Below, one piece after another: positions 26,611-34,323 of a stretch of DNA of 64,000 nt. The position numbers were made by a program, and so were the translations under genes. The stretch's first letter is position 1. Each line of letters opens with the position of its first letter. Location: NCBI RefSeq assembly GCF_000331285.1, contig NZ_ANFX01000012.1:1-64000 (forward strand), in the 5' to 3' direction. The notes under the pieces are model-generated. The model was not told the DNA's origin. It saw only the letters and a program-made list of their open reading frames with translations, and did no database searches. Origin of the DNA: Porphyrobacter sp. AAP82 (lineage in GTDB: Bacteria; Pseudomonadota; Alphaproteobacteria; Sphingomonadales; Sphingomonadaceae).

Positions 26611-27218
26611 GCCCTGACGCCCTCCAGCCGTTCGATCAGCGCGGCGATATCCGCCACCTCCAGCCCGTGCCCGGCGATCAGATCGCCGATATCCTCAAGC
26701 CGCGCCATTTCGCCATCGTCGCGCATGATCGAGCAGATCACCGCCGCATCGCCCGCGCCCGCAAGCCGCGCCAGATCGATCGAGGCCTCGCACGCCGCCG
26801 CGCGCTCCAGCACGCCGCCTGCGCGCGCGATCAGCGGGAAGACATGGCCGGGAGAATGGATGTGCGCCGAGGTCGCGCCCTCGGCGATGGCCACCTTCAC
26901 CGTATGTGCCCGGTCGGCGGCGGAGATGCCGGTCGAAACGCCTGTCGCCGCCTCGATCGAACGCGCAAAGGGCCGCCCGGTCTGGCGCGCGGTGCCGGGA
27001 TTGACGAGGCTCAGCCCCAGTTGCGCCGCCCGGCCGGGCGTCACCGCCAGGCAGATCAGGCCGCGGCCATGCGTGGCCATGACGTTGATCGCTTCAGGCG
27101 TGACGTGCTTTGCGGCGATCATCAGGTCGATGTCGCCCCCGCGCAAGGCATCGCCCGCGATGACGACGATCCGCCCTGCGGCAATCGCCGCGAGCGCCGC
27201 GTCGAGACCCGCGCGCAT
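26607..27218 (-). CDS. RibB-like protein (3,4-dihydroxy-2-butanone-4-phosphate synthase fold) with altered active site
   Basis: A 203-residue protein with the RibB scaffold: TPEAINVMATHGRGLICLAV, STGISAADRAHTV, SPGHVFPLIARAGGVLERA, ASIDLARLAGAGDAAVIC, RDDGEMARL. Two catalytic elements are changed. The acidic Mg-binding loop DDExRENEGDL of true RibB reads GDALRGGDIDL, and GHTEA, which supplies the second metal ligand His, reads AACEA. It is therefore probably not a normal riboflavin-pathway enzyme. The ATG at 27218 overlaps the FMN reductase stop (TGATG); a GTG one codon earlier is possible. Context suggests a flavin-related job, for example binding or delivery; that is inference. Confidence 0.75.
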   Translation of the reverse strand: MRAGLDAALAAIAAGRIVVIAGDALRGGDIDLMIAAKHVTPEAINVMATHGRGLICLAVTPGRAAQLGLSLVNPGTARQTGRPFARSIEAATGVSTGISAADRAHTVKVAIAEGATSAHIHSPGHVFPLIARAGGVLERAAACEASIDLARLAGAGDAAVICSIMRDDGEMARLEDIGDLIAGHGLEVADIAALIERLEGVRA

Positions 27219-27790
27219 CACGCCAGATCCCTTCCCGCCGCAAAGCTCTTCGCGCCCAGCACCACCTGCTTGCCGACCAGTTCCAGCTGCCCGCGCGCGC
27301 GTTCGTCAAGACATTCGCCATCGGGGGAGAACATGCCCTGATAGGTGCGGATCGTCGCGCCCATCGGGGTCGGCCAGCCGCGCAGGGCATGGGTGATCGC
27401 GCGCATGGTGAGCAGGGTGCTCATCGAGGCCTGATCGCCGAAAGCTGTGGCGATGAGGCCCACCGCGCGGCCATCAAGATAAGGGCGGTCATCGCGCGCG
27501 AGGTCTTCAAGGTAATCGAGCGCGTTCTTGACCACCCCCGATATGGTCCCGTGATAGCCGGGGGCGGCGACCAGCAGGCCATCGGCCGCGCGCACCGCCT
27601 CGACCATCTCGGCTCCCATTGCCGTGGTGTAGCCGGGGCCGCGGTAATGCGCGAGCGCGGCGAGATACTCCCCGCCGAACACCGTCACCTCGGCCCCCTC
27701 GCCGACCGCGATACTGGCGGCAAGGCGCAGCGCCTGTTCGGTCGAGGAGCCGGGGTTCACCGTGCCGCCAAGGGCTACGATACGGGTCAT
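27218..27790 (-). CDS. NAD(P)H-dependent FMN reductase (SsuE-like)
   Basis: A 190-residue flavodoxin-fold protein: an FMN phosphate loop near the N-terminus (LGGTVNPGSSTEQAL), GLLVAAPGYHGTISGVVKNALDYLEDL (the family's second flavin-contact motif) and GLIATAFGDQAS. It belongs to the same family as SsuE, the partner of the alkanesulfonate monooxygenase SsuD. The SsuD-like enzyme at 38230-39321 has no other reductase in the window, so this gene is the natural source of its reduced FMN. It overlaps glpD upstream (ATGA) and the RibB-like gene downstream (TGATG). Confidence 0.85.
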   Translation of the reverse strand: MTRIVALGGTVNPGSSTEQALRLAASIAVGEGAEVTVFGGEYLAALAHYRGPGYTTAMGAEMVEAVRAADGLLVAAPGYHGTISGVVKNALDYLEDLARDDRPYLDGRAVGLIATAFGDQASMSTLLTMRAITHALRGWPTPMGATIRTYQGMFSPDGECLDERARGQLELVGKQVVLGAKSFAAGRDLA

Positions 27791-29277
27791 GCGGAGGAAA
27801 TCCTTTCAGCGAGATAGGCCGCCAGCGCAGCGGCTTGTGCGGGCGAGAAATGGAGGCCGAGCTTGGTGCGGCGCCACAGGATGTCTTCGGGTTCGCGCGC
27901 CCATTCCTGTGCGACCAGGTAATCGACTTCGGCGGCGGTGAGGCCGTGGCCGAAATCCGCGCCGAGATCAGCGGCGCCGGTCGCCTTCCCGAGGAAATCG
28001 AAGGCGCGGGTCCCGTATAGACGGATCAGCCGCTGCGCCTCGCGCGGGGCAAGGAAGGGGTAGCGCTGGCCGAGTTCGGCGATCTTCGCCTGCGCCCCGG
28101 TCATGCCGAAATCCCCGCCGGGCAGCGGTGCGGTGCCGGTCCAGTCGCCACCTTCCAGCGCCGGGAGGAAGGGCTGGAGCTGCTCGACCGCCTCGGCGGT
28201 CAAGTGCCGATAGGTGGTGATCTTGCCGCCGAACACCGACAGCAGGGCAGGGGTGCCATCTGCCCCGCCGTCAACCTCGAAGCGGTAGCCGCGGGTCGCC
28301 GCCTCGGGCTTGCCCGAGCCATCGTCAACCAGCGGGCGCACGCCTGAATAGGTCCACACCACATCGGCAGGCGTCACAGGGGTGCGGAAATATTCCGAGG
28401 CGCCCGCGCACAGATAGGCGATCTCTTCCGCGCTGGCCTTGACCTCGTCGAGCCCGGCCTTGTGATCGACATCGGTGGTGCCGATCAGGGTGAAGTCGCT
28501 CTCGTAGGGGATGGCGAAAAAGATCCGCCCGTCGGGCAGCTGGAAGAAATAGGCGAAGTCGTGGTCGAACAGCTTTCTGACGACGATATGCGAGCCGCGC
28601 ACGAGGCGCATCTTCTGCGAGGAAGGCTCGCCCGCGCGGCCGAGCAGGTCGAGCACGCGGGGGCCGGCGGCGTTGACCACGGCGCGGGCGTGGAAGACCT
28701 GATTGCCCGCCTCGATCCGCCAGACGTCCCCCTCGCGGGCGAGCGCCGTGACCTCGCAGCGGGTGCGCACCTCCGCACCCCGATCCGCCGCATCGCGGGC
28801 GTTGAGCACCACGAGGCGCGCATCGTCGACCCAGCCATCGGAATAGGCGAAGCCGCGGGTGTATTCGGGTTTCAGGGGCGCGCCTGCTGCGTGCCGGGCA
28901 AGATCGACGCTCTCGGCCGCCGGAAGCCGCTTCCTGCCGCCGATATGGTCATAGAGGAACAACCCCAGCCGCAGCAGCCAGCGCGGGCGCAGGCCGGGGC
29001 GGTGGGGGAGGATGAAGCGCAGCGGCCAGATGATGTGCGGCGCGATGCCCCACAGCACCTCGCGCTCGGACAGGGCCTCGCGCACCAGGGCGAATTCGTA
29101 ATGCTCGAGATAGCGCAGGCCGCCGTGGATCAGCTTGGTGGAGTTGGACGAGGTGCCGGCCGCCAGATCGCCGCGTTCGAGCAGCAGCACCCTGGCCCCG
29201 CGCCCGGCGGCATCGCGCGCGATGCCTGCACCGTTGACGCCGCCGCCGATCACCGCAAGGTCGAAAATCTGGCTCAC
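27787..29277 (-). CDS. glpD: Aerobic glycerol-3-phosphate dehydrogenase
   Basis: A 496-residue FAD enzyme starting at a GTG (29277) that overlaps the upstream stop (GTGA). Features: dinucleotide fold FDLAVIGGGVNGAGIARDAAGRG, the GTSSNSTKLIHGGLRYLE signature, the GTTDVDH region, and SVFGGKITTYRHLTAEAVEQL. It oxidises glycerol-3-phosphate to dihydroxyacetone phosphate at the membrane and feeds quinones. In this operon it would consume the glycerol released when sulfoquinovosyl glycerol is hydrolysed. A glycerol kinase would be needed and is not in the window. Confidence 0.93.
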   Translation of the reverse strand: MSQIFDLAVIGGGVNGAGIARDAAGRGARVLLLERGDLAAGTSSNSTKLIHGGLRYLEHYEFALVREALSEREVLWGIAPHIIWPLRFILPHRPGLRPRWLLRLGLFLYDHIGGRKRLPAAESVDLARHAAGAPLKPEYTRGFAYSDGWVDDARLVVLNARDAADRGAEVRTRCEVTALAREGDVWRIEAGNQVFHARAVVNAAGPRVLDLLGRAGEPSSQKMRLVRGSHIVVRKLFDHDFAYFFQLPDGRIFFAIPYESDFTLIGTTDVDHKAGLDEVKASAEEIAYLCAGASEYFRTPVTPADVVWTYSGVRPLVDDGSGKPEAATRGYRFEVDGGADGTPALLSVFGGKITTYRHLTAEAVEQLQPFLPALEGGDWTGTAPLPGGDFGMTGAQAKIAELGQRYPFLAPREAQRLIRLYGTRAFDFLGKATGAADLGADFGHGLTAAEVDYLVAQEWAREPEDILWRRTKLGLHFSPAQAAALAAYLAERISSA

Positions 29278-30371
29278 CCGATCACCCACTGCGCATAGGC
29301 GAGCGCCACCGCGAGGCTGGCGATGGTTGCCGCCAGCACCGGCATCACCGCCCGCCAGCCGAGGCCCAGCAAGAGATCGGTGCGGGTGCGCATCGCGGTC
29401 GCCGTAACCGCGAGCAGCAGCAAAGTCTTCGACAAAGTCAGCGCATGGGCGGCGAGCGGGGCAGGGAGAGTGACGAGCGAGTTGACGCCGACCAGCGCGA
29501 GAAAGGCGAGGATGAAGCCCGGCAGCACCGGCACCCGCGCCCGGCCTATGCCAGCAGGGAGCGGCTCTGCCCGCGCGATCCACAAGGCGGCGAGCGTGAC
29601 GAGCGGGGCGAGGAGGGCCACACGGGTCAGCTTCACCACGGTCGCCTGCGCGCCCGCCGTGTCCGAGATGGCAAAGCCGGCGCCGATCGCCTGCGCGACG
29701 TCATGGATCGATGCGCCCACAAGGAACCCCGCCTGCGCGTCGGTGAAACCGAGCATGGTGGTGAGCGGCGGATAGGTGACCAGCGCGATGGCGCTGGCGG
29801 CGGCGAGGATCACGAGGGTGAGCGTGAACAGCGCCTGGTCGATCCGCTCGCGTCCGATCACGCCGTAGAGCGCGAGCGCTGCGGAAGCCCCGCAGATCGC
29901 GGTCGCCCCGCCGCCCAAGAGGCCGATGGCGGGGCTCTGCCCGGTCGCGCGCGCGGCGGCGAGGGCAGCGATGAGCGCCGAGGCCATGACGAGGGCAAGC
30001 CCGGCAAAGGGCACGATGCCCATCTGTGCGACCTGCATCGCGGTGACCTGAAAGCCGAGCAGCACGATCCCGGCTCGCAGGCCGTGGCGGCTGACGGCGT
30101 CGAGCCCATCGTGCGTGCGCGGATCGGCGGCGGCGAAGTTCACCGCCAGGCCGATCAGCAGCCCGGCAAGGATCACCGGCACGCCGTAATTCTGGCTGAG
30201 CCACGCCGCCGCCGCGCCGGCGATGGCGCTGATCGCAAGGCCCGGCACGAAGCGCGACAGCGGCTTTCGCACGCCGCGCGCGGCATCGGCTGCGGCGCTG
30301 TCGGCGAGCATGATCTCGCCGAACAGATCGCCGGCGTAAGCCTCGAAATCAGGGGTCGATCCGCGCTTCAT
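29274..30371 (-). CDS. YeiH-family putative sulfate exporter
   Basis: A 365-residue membrane protein with about ten hydrophobic segments and the YeiH/UPF0324 motifs VPVILAGLLIGLAVNF, LRAGIVLLGFQVT, GGGATAICGASAALAL and FLVGASIHDVAQAIGAG. The ATG at 30371 is preferred to a GTG ten codons upstream because GAGGCGG precedes it. Members of the family are found with sulfonate-degrading genes and annotated as sulfate or sulfite exporters. Here the gene heads the coupled operon that includes SorAB, so removing the sulfate or sulfite produced is the likely role. Transport direction and substrate are inferred. Confidence 0.82.
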   Translation of the reverse strand: MKRGSTPDFEAYAGDLFGEIMLADSAAADAARGVRKPLSRFVPGLAISAIAGAAAAWLSQNYGVPVILAGLLIGLAVNFAAADPRTHDGLDAVSRHGLRAGIVLLGFQVTAMQVAQMGIVPFAGLALVMASALIAALAAARATGQSPAIGLLGGGATAICGASAALALYGVIGRERIDQALFTLTLVILAAASAIALVTYPPLTTMLGFTDAQAGFLVGASIHDVAQAIGAGFAISDTAGAQATVVKLTRVALLAPLVTLAALWIARAEPLPAGIGRARVPVLPGFILAFLALVGVNSLVTLPAPLAAHALTLSKTLLLLAVTATAMRTRTDLLLGLGWRAVMPVLAATIASLAVALAYAQWVIG

Positions 30372-30465
30372 CGCTGTTGCCGCCTCGCCCCCTTGTCCCA
30401 CGCTTGTGTCCTACGGTGTCACAAGCCTAACGCGCGGTCCGTACGATTGCAACCGCGCGCGCGGC

Positions 30466-31731
30466 TCAATCGAACAGCGTCGCCTCGTCCTCGGGCCGGC
30501 GGATCACGGGGAGCAGCAGGTGGAACCACGCCAGCGCCACGAGGTAGGAGGCCGAGGCGAAGGCGAACAGCGGCCCGTAGCCCAGCCCCGCATCGAGCAC
30601 GCGCCCGGCGACCAGGCTGATCGCCACGCCGCCCATGTTCCCCATGAAGGCACCAAAGGCCGTCACCCGCCCGACCTTGGCGCCCGGCACCACATCGGTG
30701 ATGGTCGAGAACAGCGAGAGCGAGAAGCCCTGATGCCCGGCCATGACCACGCCGATCATCACCGCCACCGGCCAGAACCCGCCGAGCTCCAGCACCAGCG
30801 GCAGCGGCGCGACGACAGCCGCGCAGAGCAGCATCACGCTCTTGCGCACGCGGTTGGGGCTCCAGCCGGCCTCGAGCAGCCGGGTCGAGGCCCACCCGGC
30901 CAGCAGCGCGCCGAGCCCCGATCCGGCAAAGGCGATGGCGAGCGGGACGGCAAGGTCCAGCGTCGCTAGGCCGAAAGCCTTGCGGTAATAATCGGCGAGC
31001 CAGAAATTGATGAACCACCAGGTCATGTCGCTCAATGCCTTGGCGATCACGATCGCCCAGGTCTGGCGGTTCATCAGGATCGGGCCATAGGCCTCGCCCC
31101 CCGCAACCTCTGCTGCCGAGGTGCCGCCGCGCGCGTTGAGCTGCGTCAGGCCGCGCGCGAGCCACATCCAGGCGAGCAGCGACACGAAGCCGCCGATCCC
31201 GCCTGCGACCAAGGCTCCGCGCCAGCCTACCGCCAGCGCCAGCGCCGGGATAACGAAGGGCATCGCGATCGTCCCCGCGCCCGCCAGCATGGTCGCAAAG
31301 CCCAAGGCGAAGCTGCGCTTGTCGGGCGGAAACAGCGTGGCGACGGTCTTGATGGTGAGCGGGGTCTGCACCGCCTCGGTGACGCCAAGGCCGACGCGCG
31401 CGGCAACCACCTGCCAGGTCGACAGCGCCCAGCCATGGGCCATCGCGGCCAGGCTCCACGCGCTCGCGCCGACCTGCATCGCGCGGTTGACGCTCAGCCG
31501 GTCGACCAGCCAGCCGGTGAACAGGAAGGCGAAGGCGGCCGAGAACTGCGTGACCGCTGCCAGATTGCCGAAGTCCGTGTCGCGCCAGCCGAAATCCTTC
31601 ATCATGTCGGGCTTGAGGATGGCGATGATCGGACGGTCCATTGCGTTGAACACCCCCGCAACGCACAGCACGGTGAACAGCGCCCAGCGCAGGCGGGGGG
31701 CGATGGAGGAGTGGGGGTCTGCGGCCATCAC
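30466..31731 (-). CDS. MFS transporter, ExuT/ACS-like, probable sulfosugar importer
   Basis: A 421-residue protein with twelve predicted membrane segments. The anion-cation symporter type of major facilitator is suggested by LCVAGVFNAMDRPIIAILKP, the loop GWLVDRLSVNRAM and VGLGVTEAVQTPLTIKTVATLF. Family members carry hexuronates and other organic acids. It lies between a TonB receptor and the sulfate-exporter operon on the same strand, so the inner-membrane uptake of sulfoquinovose or its glycerol glycoside is the best guess. Other described oxidative SQ systems use an ABC importer; none is present here. A 7-bp inverted repeat at 30431-30459 follows its stop. Confidence 0.82.
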   Translation of the reverse strand: MMAADPHSSIAPRLRWALFTVLCVAGVFNAMDRPIIAILKPDMMKDFGWRDTDFGNLAAVTQFSAAFAFLFTGWLVDRLSVNRAMQVGASAWSLAAMAHGWALSTWQVVAARVGLGVTEAVQTPLTIKTVATLFPPDKRSFALGFATMLAGAGTIAMPFVIPALALAVGWRGALVAGGIGGFVSLLAWMWLARGLTQLNARGGTSAAEVAGGEAYGPILMNRQTWAIVIAKALSDMTWWFINFWLADYYRKAFGLATLDLAVPLAIAFAGSGLGALLAGWASTRLLEAGWSPNRVRKSVMLLCAAVVAPLPLVLELGGFWPVAVMIGVVMAGHQGFSLSLFSTITDVVPGAKVGRVTAFGAFMGNMGGVAISLVAGRVLDAGLGYGPLFAFASASYLVALAWFHLLLPVIRRPEDEATLFD

Positions 31732-31771
31732 GTGTTCCTAGGGCTCGGGGGCACAGGCAGGCAAGCGCGAG

Positions 31772-31810
31772 ACCAAAAGGGCCGCCGGATCGCTCCGACG
31801 GCCCCTTGGT
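31772..31810 (-). terminator. Rho-independent-type terminator after the TonB receptor
   Basis: ACCAAAAGGGCCGCCGGA (31772-31789) and TCCGACGGCCCCTTGGT (31794-31810) form a long stem with a TCGC loop, 20 bp beyond the receptor stop. It would separate high receptor expression from the MFS and the sulfite operon downstream. Confidence 0.75.
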
Positions 31811-31831
31811 CAGTCACACTGTCACGCGCGC

Positions 31832-34159
31832 TCAGCGGGTCCGCACGCGCAGCGAGACGCCGAAATAGCGGTCCGCATCGCGCGGGATCTGCAGGCGGCG
31901 GCCGTTTTCGATGTTGAGCAGCACGTAGCTTTCATCGGTGATGTTGCGCGCATGGAAGGTCACGCGATACTTGTCTTCCGGGTCCGAGAAGCCGAGCGAG
32001 GCGTTCCAGATGCCGTAGGGATCGATCCGGGTCGAGGCCGCCTGGCCAAGGTCCGAATATTGCGTGCTGGTGTGGCGATAGTCGGTGTTGAGATAGAGCG
32101 TCACCGGCCCCAGCTCGCGGGTGTAGTCCCCGCCGATGGTATACGTGAACTTGGGCGCCAGCGGCAGCACGGTGCCGTTGCGCGCGTCGGGAGCGTTGGT
32201 GGTGGGGTTGGGGTTGAACTCCTTGACCCGCGCGTCGGCATAGGCCGCGCTGGCGCGCAGGTTGAGGCCATCGACGGGGTTGACGATCAGGTCCGCCTCG
32301 AAGCCTTCGCTCTTCACCGTGCCCGCATTGGTCAGGTTCGAGATCGTCGCGCCGTTCACCACGATGAAGTTGTTCGCCTGGAACCCGTCATACTCGACCG
32401 TGAAGGCCGCCACGTTCAATTGCACGCGGTTGTCGAGGAACTGCGACTTCACCCCGATCTCGAAGCTGTCGGACAGCTCCTCGGCAATCGGCACCGCGTT
32501 GTTGGGGGCGGTGTGGTTGAAGAACACGTTGAAGGCCGGACCCTTGTAGCCACGGGTGTAGGACCCGTAGAGCATGATGTCCTCGGTCGGCTTGAACTGG
32601 ATCGCCGCACGGCCCGAAAGGTTGCTGTTGCTGGTCTCGCCGCGGCTGGTGTTGGTGCCGTTGCCGCCGCTGGCGATGGTGCCGCCGGCCGGGTTGCCGT
32701 TGGTCCCCGGGCCGGTCGCGGGCAGGCCGGTGGTGGCGTTCACCGCGGGCGCGCGGGTGTGGGTGAACTGGAGGTCATCCCAGGTGTAGCGCAGGCCGCC
32801 GGTCAGCGAGAGCTGCTCGGTGATCTCGTAGGTCGCCTGGCCGAACAGCGCATAGTTCACCGAACGCACGTCCGAGCGCGAGGTGGCGAAGGGGAACAGC
32901 GTGTTGACCGTGTCGTTGAGATTGCACGGGATCGCTCCGCCCGGCAGCGCCGCGAGGGTCGAGGTGGTGCAGGTGACATTGCGGCGGGTAAAGTCCTGGG
33001 TGTTGTCCGATTGCCAGATGAACCCGCCGACCTGGTAGTAGAAGGGCTTGGACTGGTCCGAGGCAAGGCGGATTTCGGCCGAGACCTGTTCGGTCTTGAC
33101 CGTGCCGACATCGTGCAGCTGGCCCGCGCCGACGATCGCGCGGGGCAGGAAGTCGCCTTCGCGGTTTTCGGTGTTCTCCCAGTTGCGGTAGCCGAGCACG
33201 ACGCTCAGCGTGTGGGTGTCGGTGATGTCGAAATCGCCGGTGCCGGTCAGGCTCCACTGCTGGTCCTGCGTCGAGGTGACGAGGTCGTTGTTGACGAAGC
33301 GCTGGTCCTCGCCCAGCGCGACGCCGCCCGGCAGCGCGAGCAGCGCATCCTGCACCGCACCGCGGCTGGCGCCGGTCACATCGACGCAGCAATCATCGTC
33401 GGCCTTGTAGTAATCGGCGATCAGGCGGACCTTGTTGCCGCCATCGTCGTAATCGACGATGCCGCGTACGCCATAGCGCTCGTAGCCGTTGATCTTCTCG
33501 TTGCGGCCACCGAAGATGTTGGTGATGTTGCCATCATAGCTGCCGTAGAAGCCGGTCAGGCGGGCGCTGAGGTTTTCGGCGATCGGGCCGCTGACCGCGG
33601 CGCGCAGGCGGTATTCCTCGCCCTCGAACCAGTCGGCGTTGAATTCGGCCTCGAGCGTGTCGGTGCCGCCCTTGGAGACGATGTTGACGAGGCCGGCGCT
33701 GGCGTTGCGGCCGAACAGCGTACCCTGGGGGCCGCGCAGCACTTCAAGCCGCTGGAGATCGACGAGGTCCATGAAGGCCTGGCCCGAACGCGACAGCACC
33801 ACGCCGTCGACAACGGTGGACACAGACGGCTCGGCCGCGACCGAGAAGCTGATGGTGCCAACGCCCCGCATCACGATCGCGCTGTTGGCGCTGGTGGTGC
33901 CCTTGCGGAAGGTCACCGAGGGCACGACCGTGCTGATGTTTTCAAGGCTGGTGACGCCCGCCTGTTGCAGCCGGTCGCCCGAAACCGCGGCAATCGCGAT
34001 CGGCACGTCCTGGACGTTTTCCTCGACTTTCTGGGCGGTGACGATGATTTCCTCGACCTGAGCAAAGGCCGGTGCGGCCGAGGCGAAGGCGAGCGAGCTG
34101 GCCGACAGGGCCAGCGCCCTGAGCATGGTGGCGCGCGCAAAACGGGTGGTGGCGGACAT
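31832..34159 (-). CDS. TonB-dependent outer-membrane receptor, probable SQ-glycoside uptake
   Basis: A 775-residue receptor starting at ATG 34159 behind GGGGAG; an ATG seven codons upstream has no ribosome site. The signal peptide ends near APAFAQ, then come the TonB box (EEIIVTAQKVEENVQDVPI), the plug (IVMRGVGTI, LEVLRGPQGTLFGRNASAGLVNIVSKG) and a 22-strand barrel with the usual late motif (GIWNASLGFSDPEDKYRVTF). It ends in VSLRVRTR rather than the common terminal aromatic residue. It is divergent from the sulfoquinovosidase operon, with a shared 164-bp promoter region, which is the main hint about its substrate. Confidence 0.9.
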   Translation of the reverse strand: MSATTRFARATMLRALALSASSLAFASAAPAFAQVEEIIVTAQKVEENVQDVPIAIAAVSGDRLQQAGVTSLENISTVVPSVTFRKGTTSANSAIVMRGVGTISFSVAAEPSVSTVVDGVVLSRSGQAFMDLVDLQRLEVLRGPQGTLFGRNASAGLVNIVSKGGTDTLEAEFNADWFEGEEYRLRAAVSGPIAENLSARLTGFYGSYDGNITNIFGGRNEKINGYERYGVRGIVDYDDGGNKVRLIADYYKADDDCCVDVTGASRGAVQDALLALPGGVALGEDQRFVNNDLVTSTQDQQWSLTGTGDFDITDTHTLSVVLGYRNWENTENREGDFLPRAIVGAGQLHDVGTVKTEQVSAEIRLASDQSKPFYYQVGGFIWQSDNTQDFTRRNVTCTTSTLAALPGGAIPCNLNDTVNTLFPFATSRSDVRSVNYALFGQATYEITEQLSLTGGLRYTWDDLQFTHTRAPAVNATTGLPATGPGTNGNPAGGTIASGGNGTNTSRGETSNSNLSGRAAIQFKPTEDIMLYGSYTRGYKGPAFNVFFNHTAPNNAVPIAEELSDSFEIGVKSQFLDNRVQLNVAAFTVEYDGFQANNFIVVNGATISNLTNAGTVKSEGFEADLIVNPVDGLNLRASAAYADARVKEFNPNPTTNAPDARNGTVLPLAPKFTYTIGGDYTRELGPVTLYLNTDYRHTSTQYSDLGQAASTRIDPYGIWNASLGFSDPEDKYRVTFHARNITDESYVLLNIENGRRLQIPRDADRYFGVSLRVRTR

Positions 34160-34180
34160 TGTGTTCTCCCCTCTGGACAT

Positions 34181-34231
34181 GATCGGCTCTATCGGGCGGG
34201 TGGTTGCAGATGTCCGCCCGTGCGGTCGATC
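34181..34231. promoter_or_regulatory. Nested inverted repeat in the divergent receptor/sulfoquinovosidase promoter
   Basis: CGGGCGG (34193-34199) faces CCGCCCG (34214-34220), and outside them GATCG (34181-34185) faces CGATC (34227-34231), giving a nested inverted repeat of about 51 bp. It lies between the starts at 34159 and 34324. The spacing is wider than a classic LacI operator, so it could be two half-sites, or the operator of the LacI-type regulator at 36309 may lie elsewhere in this gap. Confidence 0.4.
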
Positions 34232-34323
34232 TTTGGCGTGTCGGGTTGCGCTTTCCGCTGCATTCTGTCAAGCGGTGTCAGATCGGGCGGAGGGACAGCC
34301 CGGGGTAAGGATGCAGGGCTGGA

